A stretch of DNA of 43,776 nt. Origin: a virus. The stretch is from IMG/VR virus record IMGVR_UViG_3300010354_000171, positions 1 through 43,776 of that record; one strand, 5' to 3'. Under the pieces are notes generated by a model that did not search any database, was not told the DNA's origin, and saw only the letters and a list, made by a program, of their open reading frames with translations. Shown here in pieces: positions 8,288 through 16,338 of the stretch; position 1 is the stretch's first letter, and each line of letters opens with the position of its first letter. A program made the translations under genes and the position numbers.

Positions 8288-9820
8288 ATGAAAAAAATTG
8301 TAATTTTAGGTGGCGGTACTGCAGGTTGGGTTACGGCTCTTTATATTCAACGTTACTGGCCAGATTTATCTATTACATTAGTTGAAGATCCCAAGCGACC
8401 TCCCATTATTGCTGGCGAGAGCGGAAACACACTATTCACAGATTTTTTAAACAGAATAAAAGTAGATAAAGAAGATTTTATTAAATCCACAAACGCTACA
8501 CCCAAGCTAGGGGGAAGATTTGTTGATTGGGGAGAATTAGGAACTGAATTTACTCACTGTATGCAAACTGATTATTCTCCGTGGTTAGATCATTGGGGAA
8601 AATTTTTAAACAATGTTCCTAATTTAGATTTTACTCTAAATAAAATATTAGCAAATAAAATAAGAAGCATTTACTTAAAGACAGTTGTGGCTAATGATGT
8701 GCCTTTACAGTATATGTTTCATTCGGGTGAATTTATAAGACAAAATAAAGTTCCGTACGGTGCTAATACAGGTGTTCCTTGTAACCCTATGTGGCATTTT
8801 GATAGTAGGGCAGCAGCTTTATGGTTTAGAGATGTTGGTGTCTCTAGAAATATAAATTTGATATTGGGCGAGTACGTTTCTGCTTCCTGCGACGAAAAGG
8901 GAAATGTAACCAAACTTATTTTAAATGACGGGCGAGAAGTTAACGGAGATTGGTTTTTTGATTGTTCTGGTTTTGCTAGGCTGCTGTTGAATAAATTTTT
9001 AAAAGTAGAACAACAAGACGTTAGTAATTATTTTCCTGCAAGAAGCGTGGTTGCTTGGTGGTCTGAATCAGAACCCTCATTAACTACAAATGCCTTTGCA
9101 ATGAAGCATGGATGGTCTTGGAATATTAATTTACGACATAGATCAGGAAACGGTTATATTTTTGATCCAGACACTACATCATTAGAAAAAGCGATAGAAG
9201 AAGCCTCAAAAAGGTTTTCAATTAACATAGAGCCCGTAGCTAACTTTACATATACTCCAAGTATATCTGAAGTTCATTGGAAAAATAATGTTGTTGCTGT
9301 AGGATTGAGCTCTGGGTTTTTGGAACCGTTGGAAGCTAACGGTGTTGCGGTTATCATAGAAGCATTATTTTCCTTATCTGATTACTGGAATCCGTACACA
9401 CAAAATAATGCGCCCGCAAGCGTAGACAGATTTAACAGAAGAATGTTTAATATCTACAACGATATCAAGGACTTTTTAGCTTTACATTATAGAGGTAACA
9501 GGACCGATAGCGAATACTGGCTTAAACTTAAAGATCCAAAAACTATACCAGACAGTCTTAAAGAAAAGCTACAGTTATGGGAAGATTTTTACTATAATGA
9601 TGGCACTGAACCTAACTTTGGGGGTTACTCGGAAGCAGCTTGGTTGATGGTTTTGCAGGGTATTAAATACTTCGATCATAGAAAATTAAAAGAACTATCT
9701 TTTGTTAAATATAACGAAACTACAGGGCTTGAAATTTTGCAGAAAAGTCAAAGTTATTATAAGACCCTAGTAGATCCATTTGTATCCCTAGATACATGGA
9801 TGTATTCTTTTGATAAATAG
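8288..9820 (+). CDS. Flavin-dependent (tryptophan-type) halogenase 3, divergent
   Basis: A 510 aa member of the tryptophan halogenase family, clearly more distant from the two preceding copies. Motifs: GGGTAG at 8-13, GESGN at 43-47 (family GEST/GEGS), probable catalytic K73 in NATPKLGGRFVDW, WSWNIN at 276-281 (the usual proline of WxWxIP is Asn), and EPLEAN at 346-351. A WLMVLQGIKYF helix near the C-terminus is typical of the family. It has its own late promoter (8239-8246) and a good Shine-Dalgarno (AAGGA 8280-8284), so it may be expressed differently from its neighbours. Altered motifs could mean a different substrate or oxidation without halogenation. Confidence 0.82.
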   Translation: MKKIVILGGGTAGWVTALYIQRYWPDLSITLVEDPKRPPIIAGESGNTLFTDFLNRIKVDKEDFIKSTNATPKLGGRFVDWGELGTEFTHCMQTDYSPWLDHWGKFLNNVPNLDFTLNKILANKIRSIYLKTVVANDVPLQYMFHSGEFIRQNKVPYGANTGVPCNPMWHFDSRAAALWFRDVGVSRNINLILGEYVSASCDEKGNVTKLILNDGREVNGDWFFDCSGFARLLLNKFLKVEQQDVSNYFPARSVVAWWSESEPSLTTNAFAMKHGWSWNINLRHRSGNGYIFDPDTTSLEKAIEEASKRFSINIEPVANFTYTPSISEVHWKNNVVAVGLSSGFLEPLEANGVAVIIEALFSLSDYWNPYTQNNAPASVDRFNRRMFNIYNDIKDFLALHYRGNRTDSEYWLKLKDPKTIPDSLKEKLQLWEDFYYNDGTEPNFGGYSEAAWLMVLQGIKYFDHRKLKELSFVKYNETTGLEILQKSQSYYKTLVDPFVSLDTWMYSFDK

Positions 9821-9835
9821 TAATAGGAGTTGAAA

Positions 9836-10012
9836 ATGAGTGAAAACCTAAAAACCTACGAAATTTACGTCAGAGAAAGTGCTAATTCTCTAAAAATTGT
9901 GAGACATACCTGCCAAGCTGAGAATCAAAAACAAGCTCAGGAAATTTTTGTTGAAAGACTCGGTAATGGGCTAGTAGTTGCAGGGCCAAATCTAGCAAAA
10001 ACGCCGTCTTAA
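9836..10012 (+). CDS. Small protein of unknown function (58 aa)
   Basis: An AGGAG at 9825-9829 sits 6 nt before the ATG at 9836, strong support for a translated gene and for this start over the in-frame TTG at 9830. The protein begins MSENLKTYEIYVRESANS and ends VVAGPNLAKTPS; a strand-helix-strand fold is plausible (YEIYVRE, KQAQEIFVERLG, GLVVAGP). It has no Trp, no signal peptide and no leader/core division typical of a modified-peptide precursor. It ends the plus operon and overlaps the convergent minus operon by 4 nt. Family not recognised. Confidence 0.7.
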   Translation: MSENLKTYEIYVRESANSLKIVRHTCQAENQKQAQEIFVERLGNGLVVAGPNLAKTPS

Positions 10013-10638
10013 AGTTTACCTAGCGATTTATCTTTAGCTATTACAGCCTGCATTTCTGCTTTGACTTGTGGGCCGGTATATTCAAAAGGTAGACCCAAAC
10101 AAGGCCTGGTATCCCATTTTAACCAGGCTTTTTCACCTGCAGATTTCACATATTGTAAAAAACATTGAATTTGCTTAGTCCCTTTAAATGTGTTTCTCCA
10201 ATGTTCTTGTTCGTTACCCTTATAAATTACCAAGTCGCCTTGATTTAAATTAATCTCGTAAGTTTTGTTTTCCATAGTCCTAATATATAAAGGCCAATTT
10301 TCATCGTCCTTTTCAATACATATACTAACACTAATTTCACTGCTTATTCTATCAATATGAGGCTCTAGTACACTATTTTTATAGTAAATTCTTGCATAAG
10401 AATAAACAGGGTAAAGCTCTTCTCCTACTTCTTTTTCTATTAAGGGTTTCAAATACATAGATAAAGCTTCAAAACATAATGGCGAATATCTAGCAAATGA
10501 GTTAGGAGAAATATCAGCCATACTTATGTTAGGAAATAAAACAGCACAACAGGATTCCTGTATTTCGTACTGTATTGCGCAAAACTTGCACAATTCATCT
10601 GATAAGGCTTTTTCAATTACAATATAATCTTTTTTCAT
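10009..10638 (-). CDS. 2OG-Fe(II) oxygenase-like protein with complete HxD...H motif
   Basis: A 209 aa protein whose core carries LEPHIDRISSEISVSICI (H94, D96), WPLYIRTMENKTYEINL, QGDLVIYKGNEQEHWRNTF (H146) and a basic residue near 155 as a candidate 2OG ligand, the order expected for a non-heme-iron double-stranded beta-helix. Unlike the TIGR02466-type genes nearby it has the classical HxD pair. The C-terminal tail (KWDTRPCLGLPFEY onward) is outside the core. It is the last gene of the long minus operon and starts in an ATGA overlap with the gene before it. Confidence 0.72.
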   Translation of the reverse strand: MKKDYIVIEKALSDELCKFCAIQYEIQESCCAVLFPNISMADISPNSFARYSPLCFEALSMYLKPLIEKEVGEELYPVYSYARIYYKNSVLEPHIDRISSEISVSICIEKDDENWPLYIRTMENKTYEINLNQGDLVIYKGNEQEHWRNTFKGTKQIQCFLQYVKSAGEKAWLKWDTRPCLGLPFEYTGPQVKAEMQAVIAKDKSLGKL

Positions 10639-11192
10639 ATTAATGGTATAAATGACATATCATTCCAAGGTTGGTCTACATATTTTACGTATTTTGAACT
10701 AGGATTTATAACTAGGTCAAAACCAATGGTTATTCTAGTTCCTTCATAATTTTCGTTAGCTATAACTTTATGTTTTCTATATCCTGGACCAAAATAAATC
10801 TGTCCAATTTTATTTTCAATTTTGTATTCTGTAAAGTCTGTGGTAGTATTTTTTGGATCTATACATATATATCCGTGATAATTAAAATCGTGATTATGCC
10901 AATCTAATCTATCAATTTGATTGTAGTCCATATAATTAATCCATGCTTGCAACCATATTTCATTATCAGTACCTAAATGTTTAACTATAAGATTTCTTAG
11001 CTCTTTGTAAATGTAGAAAAAATAAGTTGAAGGTGCAGCTAGAGTAAAAATATTATATTTGTTATATGTCCACGTTGAATCGCGACCAGGGAATATTCTT
11101 TCAAAGGACTCGTGTGCCTGTTGAATATGATCTATTATAGGCACTACATTTTCTTGAATATAACTTGATTGATAAATTACGTAGTCATTCAT
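10635..11192 (-). CDS. 2OG-Fe(II) oxygenase-like / cupin-fold protein
   Basis: A 185 aa protein with LQAWINYMDYNQIDRLDWHNHD (H99, H101, D102), YHGYICIDPKNTTTDF, IGQIYFGPGYRKHKV (H141) and TRITIGFDL (R153). The arrangement follows a non-heme-iron beta-helix enzyme, but the metal pair reads HNHD, so the exact ligands are uncertain. It starts in an ATGA overlap with the upstream gene and its stop overlaps the next start, so it is translated within the coupled operon. The family is less clear than for its neighbours. Substrate unknown. Confidence 0.62.
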   Translation of the reverse strand: MNDYVIYQSSYIQENVVPIIDHIQQAHESFERIFPGRDSTWTYNKYNIFTLAAPSTYFFYIYKELRNLIVKHLGTDNEIWLQAWINYMDYNQIDRLDWHNHDFNYHGYICIDPKNTTTDFTEYKIENKIGQIYFGPGYRKHKVIANENYEGTRITIGFDLVINPSSKYVKYVDQPWNDMSFIPLI

Positions 11193-11806
11193 AGGTGAGG
11201 AATATTAACGTTTTGTAAATTTATATTGATCACGGTTCTAAATTTACTATTATTTGGCCAGGACGATGTGTGATAATGACTGCCTTCAAAGATTACTACT
11301 TTGCCTTTTTTAGGAGTAATTCTACGTTTGATTGAAAAATTGCTTTCTTTAATTTTCTGTATATCAAAATCGCCGCTGTCATAATTTATATTTTTTTCGT
11401 TAAAAATGAATGTATCGCCGTCGCTATCATTTACATAATATATTGCTACCCAGTGAGGATAATATGAGTCAATATGAGGCATATGATGAGTTAACGACAT
11501 ATCTTGATTTTGTAGAGTTAGATTTGCTCTCATTCTAATTAATTTATTAGCTTTTACTGCATTATGACTTGTAATGCTTAATACTAAAGGATACAAAAGA
11601 TCAAAATGTGTTGAAGGCTTACCTTCCTCAAAAAAGAAATGATTGAATCCCTGATGATTGTCTTTTCTGTTTAAAAAATCTGTATCTGGGCTAACTAAGT
11701 TTCTATTGAAGTACCAAGGAAAGTTAAAACCCGTCATTACTTCTTCAATGTAATTTTGATAATCTTTGGGAATAATATCTTCTATTTCAAAAATATTTTC
11801 GTTCAT
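11189..11806 (-). CDS. 2OG-Fe(II) oxygenase, P4H-like (2OG-FeII_Oxy_3 type)
   Basis: A 205 aa protein with the full P4H-like pattern: HHMPHIDSYYPHWVAIYYVND (H111, D113), SDGDTFIFNE, ITPKKGKVVIFEGSHYHTSS (H177 or H179) and KFRTVININL (R190). It is a paralogue of the gene at 13023-13598, sharing the FNFPW/IDFPW start, the YYxNDxDGxTxIF strand and the PKKGKVV block. Enzymes of this class hydroxylate peptidyl or free substrates using 2OG and O2. It is joined by ATGA overlaps on both sides. Confidence 0.76.
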   Translation of the reverse strand: MNENIFEIEDIIPKDYQNYIEEVMTGFNFPWYFNRNLVSPDTDFLNRKDNHQGFNHFFFEEGKPSTHFDLLYPLVLSITSHNAVKANKLIRMRANLTLQNQDMSLTHHMPHIDSYYPHWVAIYYVNDSDGDTFIFNEKNINYDSGDFDIQKIKESNFSIKRRITPKKGKVVIFEGSHYHTSSWPNNSKFRTVININLQNVNIPHL

Positions 11807-12324
11807 ACGGCTATCCCAAAAAATGTTATAGTCAATCGACCTGTCATAATGTCTTTTCCAAAGCTACCCTTCATAGCGTGCCATTTCTTTGGATCAAATA
11901 TAATCATTCTATTATACATATTTTCAATTACTAAAGTTTCTATTAAATTTCCCTGTTTGTCTAAATCTAAAAATTGAGTACCTGTGTTTAAGGGTGCGTT
12001 TTCGTTAAGATATATTACTCCGGCTACATTATAGAAGGGTTCATCTTGATGATTATTTTCTTTAAATTCTTCAGCTGTTGAATACGTAAATTGTATTTTT
12101 AATCTCTGAAATCCTTCTTTGCCGTTAGTATGTTTAATAATTTTTCCTGCTAACGTATGAAACAGTTTATCATTTATATCATCTAAAGGTTTAGTTTTTT
12201 TGCCAGGGTAACCTGATTGATCTTTTGCATATTCTTGATCTAAAGCAAACGCTCTCCAAAGTCCTGGAGATTCTAAAAAATTGTCAACTATTTTTAAATG
12301 TTGTACGGTTTGTTTATTAATCAT
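11803..12324 (-). CDS. 2OG-oxygenase-like protein of DUF6445 type, short form
   Basis: A 173 aa protein with the pattern I associate with DUF6445: VDNFLESPGLWRAFALDQEY, a YPG near 39-41, NNHQDEPFYNVAGVIYLNENAPLNTGTQF (H92, D94), YNRMIIFDPKKWHA (H149) and GRLTITFF (R163). The HxD...H...R order fits a non-heme-iron 2OG enzyme. It is paralogous to, and immediately downstream of, the gene at 12325-13026. The gene has no gap on either side: it starts directly after the preceding stop and overlaps the next gene by ATGA. Confidence 0.68.
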   Translation of the reverse strand: MINKQTVQHLKIVDNFLESPGLWRAFALDQEYAKDQSGYPGKKTKPLDDINDKLFHTLAGKIIKHTNGKEGFQRLKIQFTYSTAEEFKENNHQDEPFYNVAGVIYLNENAPLNTGTQFLDLDKQGNLIETLVIENMYNRMIIFDPKKWHAMKGSFGKDIMTGRLTITFFGIAV

Positions 12325-13026
12325 TTATCTTACCTTAAAGAAAAATACATTTGTTAATCTTGTATCTTCTTTAGTGGAACCAAAAAAGTTATCTGCACTA
12401 TGCCAATTTCTAGTATCAAAAATTATACATCTGTTATAAACATTTTTAATATGTATGGTTGGTGTAAAATGGGCTCTTTGTTCTGTTCTGTACTTTACAA
12501 ATTTTTCTCTTTCATCTTCGTTTGAAAATACATCTTCCATAAACAACTTAGTATATTTTTCTCCATTAAAATCGATGTTATCTTGATATAATGTTGTCCC
12601 AGATTCTAAAGGAGCATCAGGCGAAAGATATATTAGTCCTGCTATATGTAATTTTGGATCATCGTCATGAACCCACCCGGTACCCCAAGATTTGTCTATA
12701 AGTTGAAATCCTGTTTGCATGTCATAAATTTCGTTAACACCGTAATCTTTTACAACATCGTAGAGCTTTCTAATAATTGTGTGATACAACTCTTTATTTG
12801 ATTGGTGTAACAACTCTGTACGAATTCCAGGCCAACTTCCTCTATCACCTTTATAAAAATCTTGTTGTAGGGCCCACCATCTAACTATGTCAGGACTTTC
12901 AAAAAAATTATCTATTATAATCGTTGGAAAGTAAGGATGCAAAAATCTATTCTTTAAGTTGTGTCTGTTAATTAAGACACGACTATTATGTTCCTCTTGT
13001 AATAATTTTTCTATTAATTCTTTCAT
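12325..13026 (-). CDS. 2OG-oxygenase-like protein of DUF6445 type, long form
   Basis: A 233 aa relative of the following gene. Shared landmarks: IIDNFFESPDIVRWWALQQDFY, SWPGIRTE, TGWVHDDDPKLHIAGLIYLSPDAPLESGTTLY (H120, D122), VYNRCIIFDTRNWHSADNFFG (H209) and TRLTNVFF (R223). An extra charged helix (about 163-185, EDVFSNEDEREKFVKYR) and a longer N-terminus separate it from the short copy. A local duplication followed by divergence is the simplest reading. It starts in an ATGA overlap with the preceding oxygenase. Confidence 0.68.
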   Translation of the reverse strand: MKELIEKLLQEEHNSRVLINRHNLKNRFLHPYFPTIIIDNFFESPDIVRWWALQQDFYKGDRGSWPGIRTELLHQSNKELYHTIIRKLYDVVKDYGVNEIYDMQTGFQLIDKSWGTGWVHDDDPKLHIAGLIYLSPDAPLESGTTLYQDNIDFNGEKYTKLFMEDVFSNEDEREKFVKYRTEQRAHFTPTIHIKNVYNRCIIFDTRNWHSADNFFGSTKEDTRLTNVFFFKVR

Positions 13027-13598
13027 AATACGTTGGCTGAAAAATTAATTGTACACGCTATTCTTTTATTAAAAACTTTAGGACAAGTACTTGAATGAAA
13101 ATGTAAACCATCAAATACAACTACTTTACCTTTTTTTGGTTCTGATTTATGTAAGGGATAATATTTTTCGGCCGGTTCCGTTTCTCTAAAAATAACTGTT
13201 GGACCATCACAATCATTAAGGTAATAAACGGCAGTAAAATGTGGAGTTTCCATGTCTCTATGTATTGTGTTATGCTGATATGGAGATCCGGCATATGCGT
13301 ACTTGGTGTTTAACAAAAAGCCCAGTCGAACTCTATGAACACTGACTAACTGCATTTTACATTTAGTAGTAATAGAATCTATAAGAGGTACAAATAATTT
13401 AGAATATGGGTTTTCTTTATTGCCCGGATGATAAATTAAATTTCCAAATGCTGGTGTGGTTGATAATGAATTTCCTGCCTTTTCATGTGTAGTATCCTCC
13501 ATAAAATGCCAAGGAAAATCGATATTCGTTACTGTATTATACAATTCATTTTGGTATTCTAATTCAATTACATTATCTATTTCGATTGGTTTAAACAT
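13023..13598 (-). CDS. 2OG-Fe(II) oxygenase, P4H-like
   Basis: A 191 aa protein with NTIHRDMETPHFTAVYYLNDCDGPTVIF (H113, D115), EPKKGKVVVFDGLHFHSSTC (H166 or H168) and NKRIACTINF (R179). It is the paralogue of the protein at 11189-11806, with two DUF6445-type genes between them, so the block has been duplicated or shuffled within the operon. An AAGGA lies upstream of the ATG, on the minus strand near 13608. Substrate not inferable. Confidence 0.76.
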   Translation of the reverse strand: MFKPIEIDNVIELEYQNELYNTVTNIDFPWHFMEDTTHEKAGNSLSTTPAFGNLIYHPGNKENPYSKLFVPLIDSITTKCKMQLVSVHRVRLGFLLNTKYAYAGSPYQHNTIHRDMETPHFTAVYYLNDCDGPTVIFRETEPAEKYYPLHKSEPKKGKVVVFDGLHFHSSTCPKVFNKRIACTINFSANVL

Positions 13599-13609
13599 GA
13601 AATATATCC

Positions 13610-14344
13610 TTATGTATTCTTTATTTTATACCAAGTTCTGTCTGAACTTTTATAAATTGGATCGCTTGGATATTTGGTCCAGCAGGGTATACTAAGACTT
13701 ATTCTTTTTTCATTTGGGTAAGCAACATGATAACATCTAGAAGGAATGTAAAGTCCGTCGCCAGGTTGTAATTCCACATCTATGGCCACTTCAAGATCGT
13801 TTTCGTTTATGTGCTTATCTTGTCGCAAATTATTTAACGTGCCTATTTTGAACAAGCTTGAAATTCTGTTTTTAAAAACTTTCCAACGTGTCTTTCCTTC
13901 TACCTGTATAATAAAGTTAACAGGATAATCATCATGGATAGGAAATGATGCCGATCCTTCTAAACCGCAGTATACGTGCAGAGCAGAATTTACATCAAAA
14001 AGTTTTTCAAATATTTGTACTAGTCGATTAGTAGTTTCGTTGTAGGAAGCATAGTTCATTATTACTAGCCCGTTACCTCTGTTAATTTTATCAAATATAA
14101 AAGATTTATCTTGAACTAAGTGATCCCAGATCCATGTTTTATTATACTGAGGAATATCGATCTTCATATTAGATTCTTTATCAATTAATTCAAAGTTAAA
14201 AATTTCTGGGCGGTTAATACAACTTTCAATATCTTTCCAAGACACAACCAAATTAGGATTTTCTAATAAACCTTTGAAAAAATGTGGCTGATCATTTTTT
14301 AACAGATCAGTTTCATTTAAAATTCTTTGACCAATAAAGTCCAT
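13610..14344 (-). CDS. JmjC / cupin_4-like putative hydroxylase
   Basis: A 244 aa protein unlike the other oxygenases here. Residues 130-220 show the JmjC/cupin_4 arrangement: SASFPIHDDYPVNFIIQVEGKTRWKVF (H137, D139), then VELQPGDGLYIPSRCYHVAYP (H206) and KRISLSIP. Relatives such as bacterial YcfD hydroxylate ribosomal protein residues, and others hydroxylate proteins or peptides, so a protein substrate is a reasonable inference. It is shorter than ribosomal oxygenases and lacks an obvious C-terminal winged-helix extension. The start overlaps the preceding gene by about 32 nt; the ATG at 14344 is supported by the open MDFIGQRILN start. Confidence 0.74.
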   Translation of the reverse strand: MDFIGQRILNETDLLKNDQPHFFKGLLENPNLVVSWKDIESCINRPEIFNFELIDKESNMKIDIPQYNKTWIWDHLVQDKSFIFDKINRGNGLVIMNYASYNETTNRLVQIFEKLFDVNSALHVYCGLEGSASFPIHDDYPVNFIIQVEGKTRWKVFKNRISSLFKIGTLNNLRQDKHINENDLEVAIDVELQPGDGLYIPSRCYHVAYPNEKRISLSIPCWTKYPSDPIYKSSDRTWYKIKNT

Positions 14345-14942
14345 CTATTTTCCTCATTAGCTTTACATTAAACGAAATTGAAATCCTATCTTCATTTAAT
14401 TCATTTCTTTCAACTCCATGCGGTAGATAACCGGGGAACATAATTAATTTACCTGTCTGGGGCTGATACGAAATAGCAGAAGCACTTATAGGAGTATAAT
14501 TAGCAACTCTAGCCTGAGACGATACAATATAATCTTGAGAGTAACATTTGTATAAATTAATAGAGCCTTGCCCCGGTTTAGCTTTTACATAAAAAACTCC
14601 TGAAACAAATGCATTATCATGAATATGAACACTATTTGTGTTATTCAATCCGTTAAAGTTTACCCACAGATTACCTATACCTAATAGGCATTCGCTTTCA
14701 TCGTAACCATAATCTCTAACACAATTAGAAGCTTGGTTCATTATCTTTTCTTCAAGAGATTTTAATTCAGAATAAGTGCCTGCTTCAAAATCATTTGACT
14801 GCCACCCTCCCTGATTACTCAGTTTTCTACCTGCAGGATTTTGTTCTTTGAGTTGATAACATAACTTTAGTATAGGTTCAATCTCAATATCTTGAGTGTC
14901 TTCCCACCATACAGGTGTTGGAAAATATAAATCGTATCTCAT
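14313..14942 (-). CDS. 2OG-Fe(II) oxygenase-like protein (TIGR02466 type)
   Basis: A 209 aa protein with a very typical family frame: an FPTPVWWED start, GNLWVNFNGLNNTNSVHIHDN (H106, H108), SGVFYVKAKPGQGSINLY, TGKLIMFPGYLPHGVERNELNEDRISISFNV (H175, R186). Among the HxH-type copies it is the best match to the family consensus. It overlaps the downstream JmjC-like gene by about 32 nt and the upstream gene by 4 nt, so it is embedded in the coupled operon. Confidence 0.78.
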   Translation of the reverse strand: MRYDLYFPTPVWWEDTQDIEIEPILKLCYQLKEQNPAGRKLSNQGGWQSNDFEAGTYSELKSLEEKIMNQASNCVRDYGYDESECLLGIGNLWVNFNGLNNTNSVHIHDNAFVSGVFYVKAKPGQGSINLYKCYSQDYIVSSQARVANYTPISASAISYQPQTGKLIMFPGYLPHGVERNELNEDRISISFNVKLMRKIDGLYWSKNFK

Positions 14943-15742
14943 ATTTTAAATATATCCGAAATTTTAAAGTTTATTTCTGTTAGATGAGAAAATGCAAAAG
15001 TATGGCTCCATCTAAATTCAACATCATCTGAAATAAAGGGCGTATGGCAAACATTAGCGTTATACATGGTCAATGTTTTTTCTCTAGTAGGAGCACTTCC
15101 TACATACTCAAATCCCCATCTTTTTAATTCGTTATCATCAGCGTTAAACCAACCTTCATTTTTCTTTGGATTTTCTGCTATATATTTCCATTCTTGATGC
15201 ATTTTATGAGTCGTATCAATTTGAAAATCATACCTCAAATCTTTTATTACTCCGTGATACTTATACAATTTTGTACAGCTATCTTCAAGCTTATGATTAG
15301 TGAACCACAAATTAGCAACCATACCGTATTCGTAGTCGATATGCGGAATTCTCCAACAACTTATAGGCCTAATTAAATTTTTAAAATATACATTACCCCA
15401 TTCGTGTACTTGGGGATCCACTATATTAATGGTACAATGTTTAATATAAAAATCTCTAACGAGTAAACACAAATCTTTGTGTACCCATTCTGGAACATGG
15501 ATGGTATCGAAAGGGTTTGGTTGTGTTGAACTATTTAAACTATTGTTCTTTTGTATAGGAAAGCAATTTATAATATTTTTAAAATGATCAAATCCATCAT
15601 CTTCAAAGGGGTCTTCAACGATCCAATAACCTATGCCTTGTCCTAATTCTACGTATTCAAATTTCCAATCATGTATTTTTTTTAACTTAATAATTTGATT
15701 GAAATTATTTGCATCTGGATAACAGCGTTTGAATGTTATCAT
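14939..15742 (-). CDS. 2OG-oxygenase-like protein, larger form (267 aa)
   Basis: The core reads PISCWRIPHIDYEYGMVANLWFTNH (H134, D136), with a distant MYNANVCHTPFISDDVEFRWSHTFAF (H233, R244). The HxD...H...R order fits a non-heme-iron 2OG enzyme, with an insert of about 80 residues between the strands (KYHGVIKDLRYDFQ to GFEYVGSAP). The N-terminal 75 residues are not recognisable. It may be distantly related to the DUF6445-type genes. ATGA overlaps are present at both ends. Assignment to an oxygenase is by motif only. Confidence 0.6.
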   Translation of the reverse strand: MITFKRCYPDANNFNQIIKLKKIHDWKFEYVELGQGIGYWIVEDPFEDDGFDHFKNIINCFPIQKNNSLNSSTQPNPFDTIHVPEWVHKDLCLLVRDFYIKHCTINIVDPQVHEWGNVYFKNLIRPISCWRIPHIDYEYGMVANLWFTNHKLEDSCTKLYKYHGVIKDLRYDFQIDTTHKMHQEWKYIAENPKKNEGWFNADDNELKRWGFEYVGSAPTREKTLTMYNANVCHTPFISDDVEFRWSHTFAFSHLTEINFKISDIFKI

Positions 15743-16338
15743 GATATGTTTAAAGTCAATACATACCTAGATTGATCGCTCAAATTAGGTCGCACATAAT
15801 GTTTTAAGTAACCTGGGAAAATTAAAACATCATTTGTCGCTACTTTAATTTCTTGATAAAGATGTTCTTCTGGAAAAATAGGCCAATGTGCTTTATGATA
15901 TTCTAAGGGATCTTTAAATACAATATTACCAGAATTCTCTGGACATTGAAGATAGCAAGAAACAACAAAAGTAACATTGTTGTGGTTATGTTCCAGAGTT
16001 TCTCCAAATTTATCGTGTTTATTGATCCAAGAATTTATTATGTTACAACGGTCAGTTTGAAAGTTTAAATCTTTTGAGATACCGGATACAGTAATTTTAA
16101 CCCACTCTATAAAGTGTGCTAGTTCTGGCCATAAGTGAGGTTGGTTAATTTTGTTGGCACTAACTGTTGACCATGCAGCTCCTTTTTCTAGAAAGCTATT
16201 TTTATCAACAGAATTGAATAGAATATTAGCTTTATTTTCTAATAAAGTCCAATCAAACTTATAATAGAATTTCCATAACGAAGCACCAAATAAATTAATA
16301 CCGCATTGATCAGTTTGGTTTGTTACCAAATTCGTCAT
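15739..16338 (-). CDS. 2OG-Fe(II) oxygenase-like protein (TIGR02466 type)
   Basis: A 199 aa protein with NSWINKHDKFGETLEHNHNN (H117, H119), SCYLQCPENSGNIVFKDP, VLIFPGYLKHYVRPNLSDQSRYVLTLN (H180, R191). It is the closest relative in the window of the gene at 2847-3467, over 12 kb away: both share LEKGAA, a KINQPH/QINAPH segment and NSWINKHD. Its first 29 bases overlap the end of the small coiled-coil gene upstream. Substrate unknown. Confidence 0.75.
   Translation of the reverse strand: MTNLVTNQTDQCGINLFGASLWKFYYKFDWTLLENKANILFNSVDKNSFLEKGAAWSTVSANKINQPHLWPELAHFIEWVKITVSGISKDLNFQTDRCNIINSWINKHDKFGETLEHNHNNVTFVVSCYLQCPENSGNIVFKDPLEYHKAHWPIFPEEHLYQEIKVATNDVLIFPGYLKHYVRPNLSDQSRYVLTLNIS

Noticed and set aside
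9813-9819. ATAAATA as a late promoter for the 58 aa gene
   Set aside because: Preceded by G instead of T, overlapping the previous stop, and only 16 bases from the start codon, so the transcript would hardly include the ribosome site.
9836-10012. Precursor of a ribosomally made, post-translationally modified peptide
   Set aside because: No Trp, few Tyr, no leader/core boundary or Cys/Ser/Thr-rich core; kept only as an unknown small protein.
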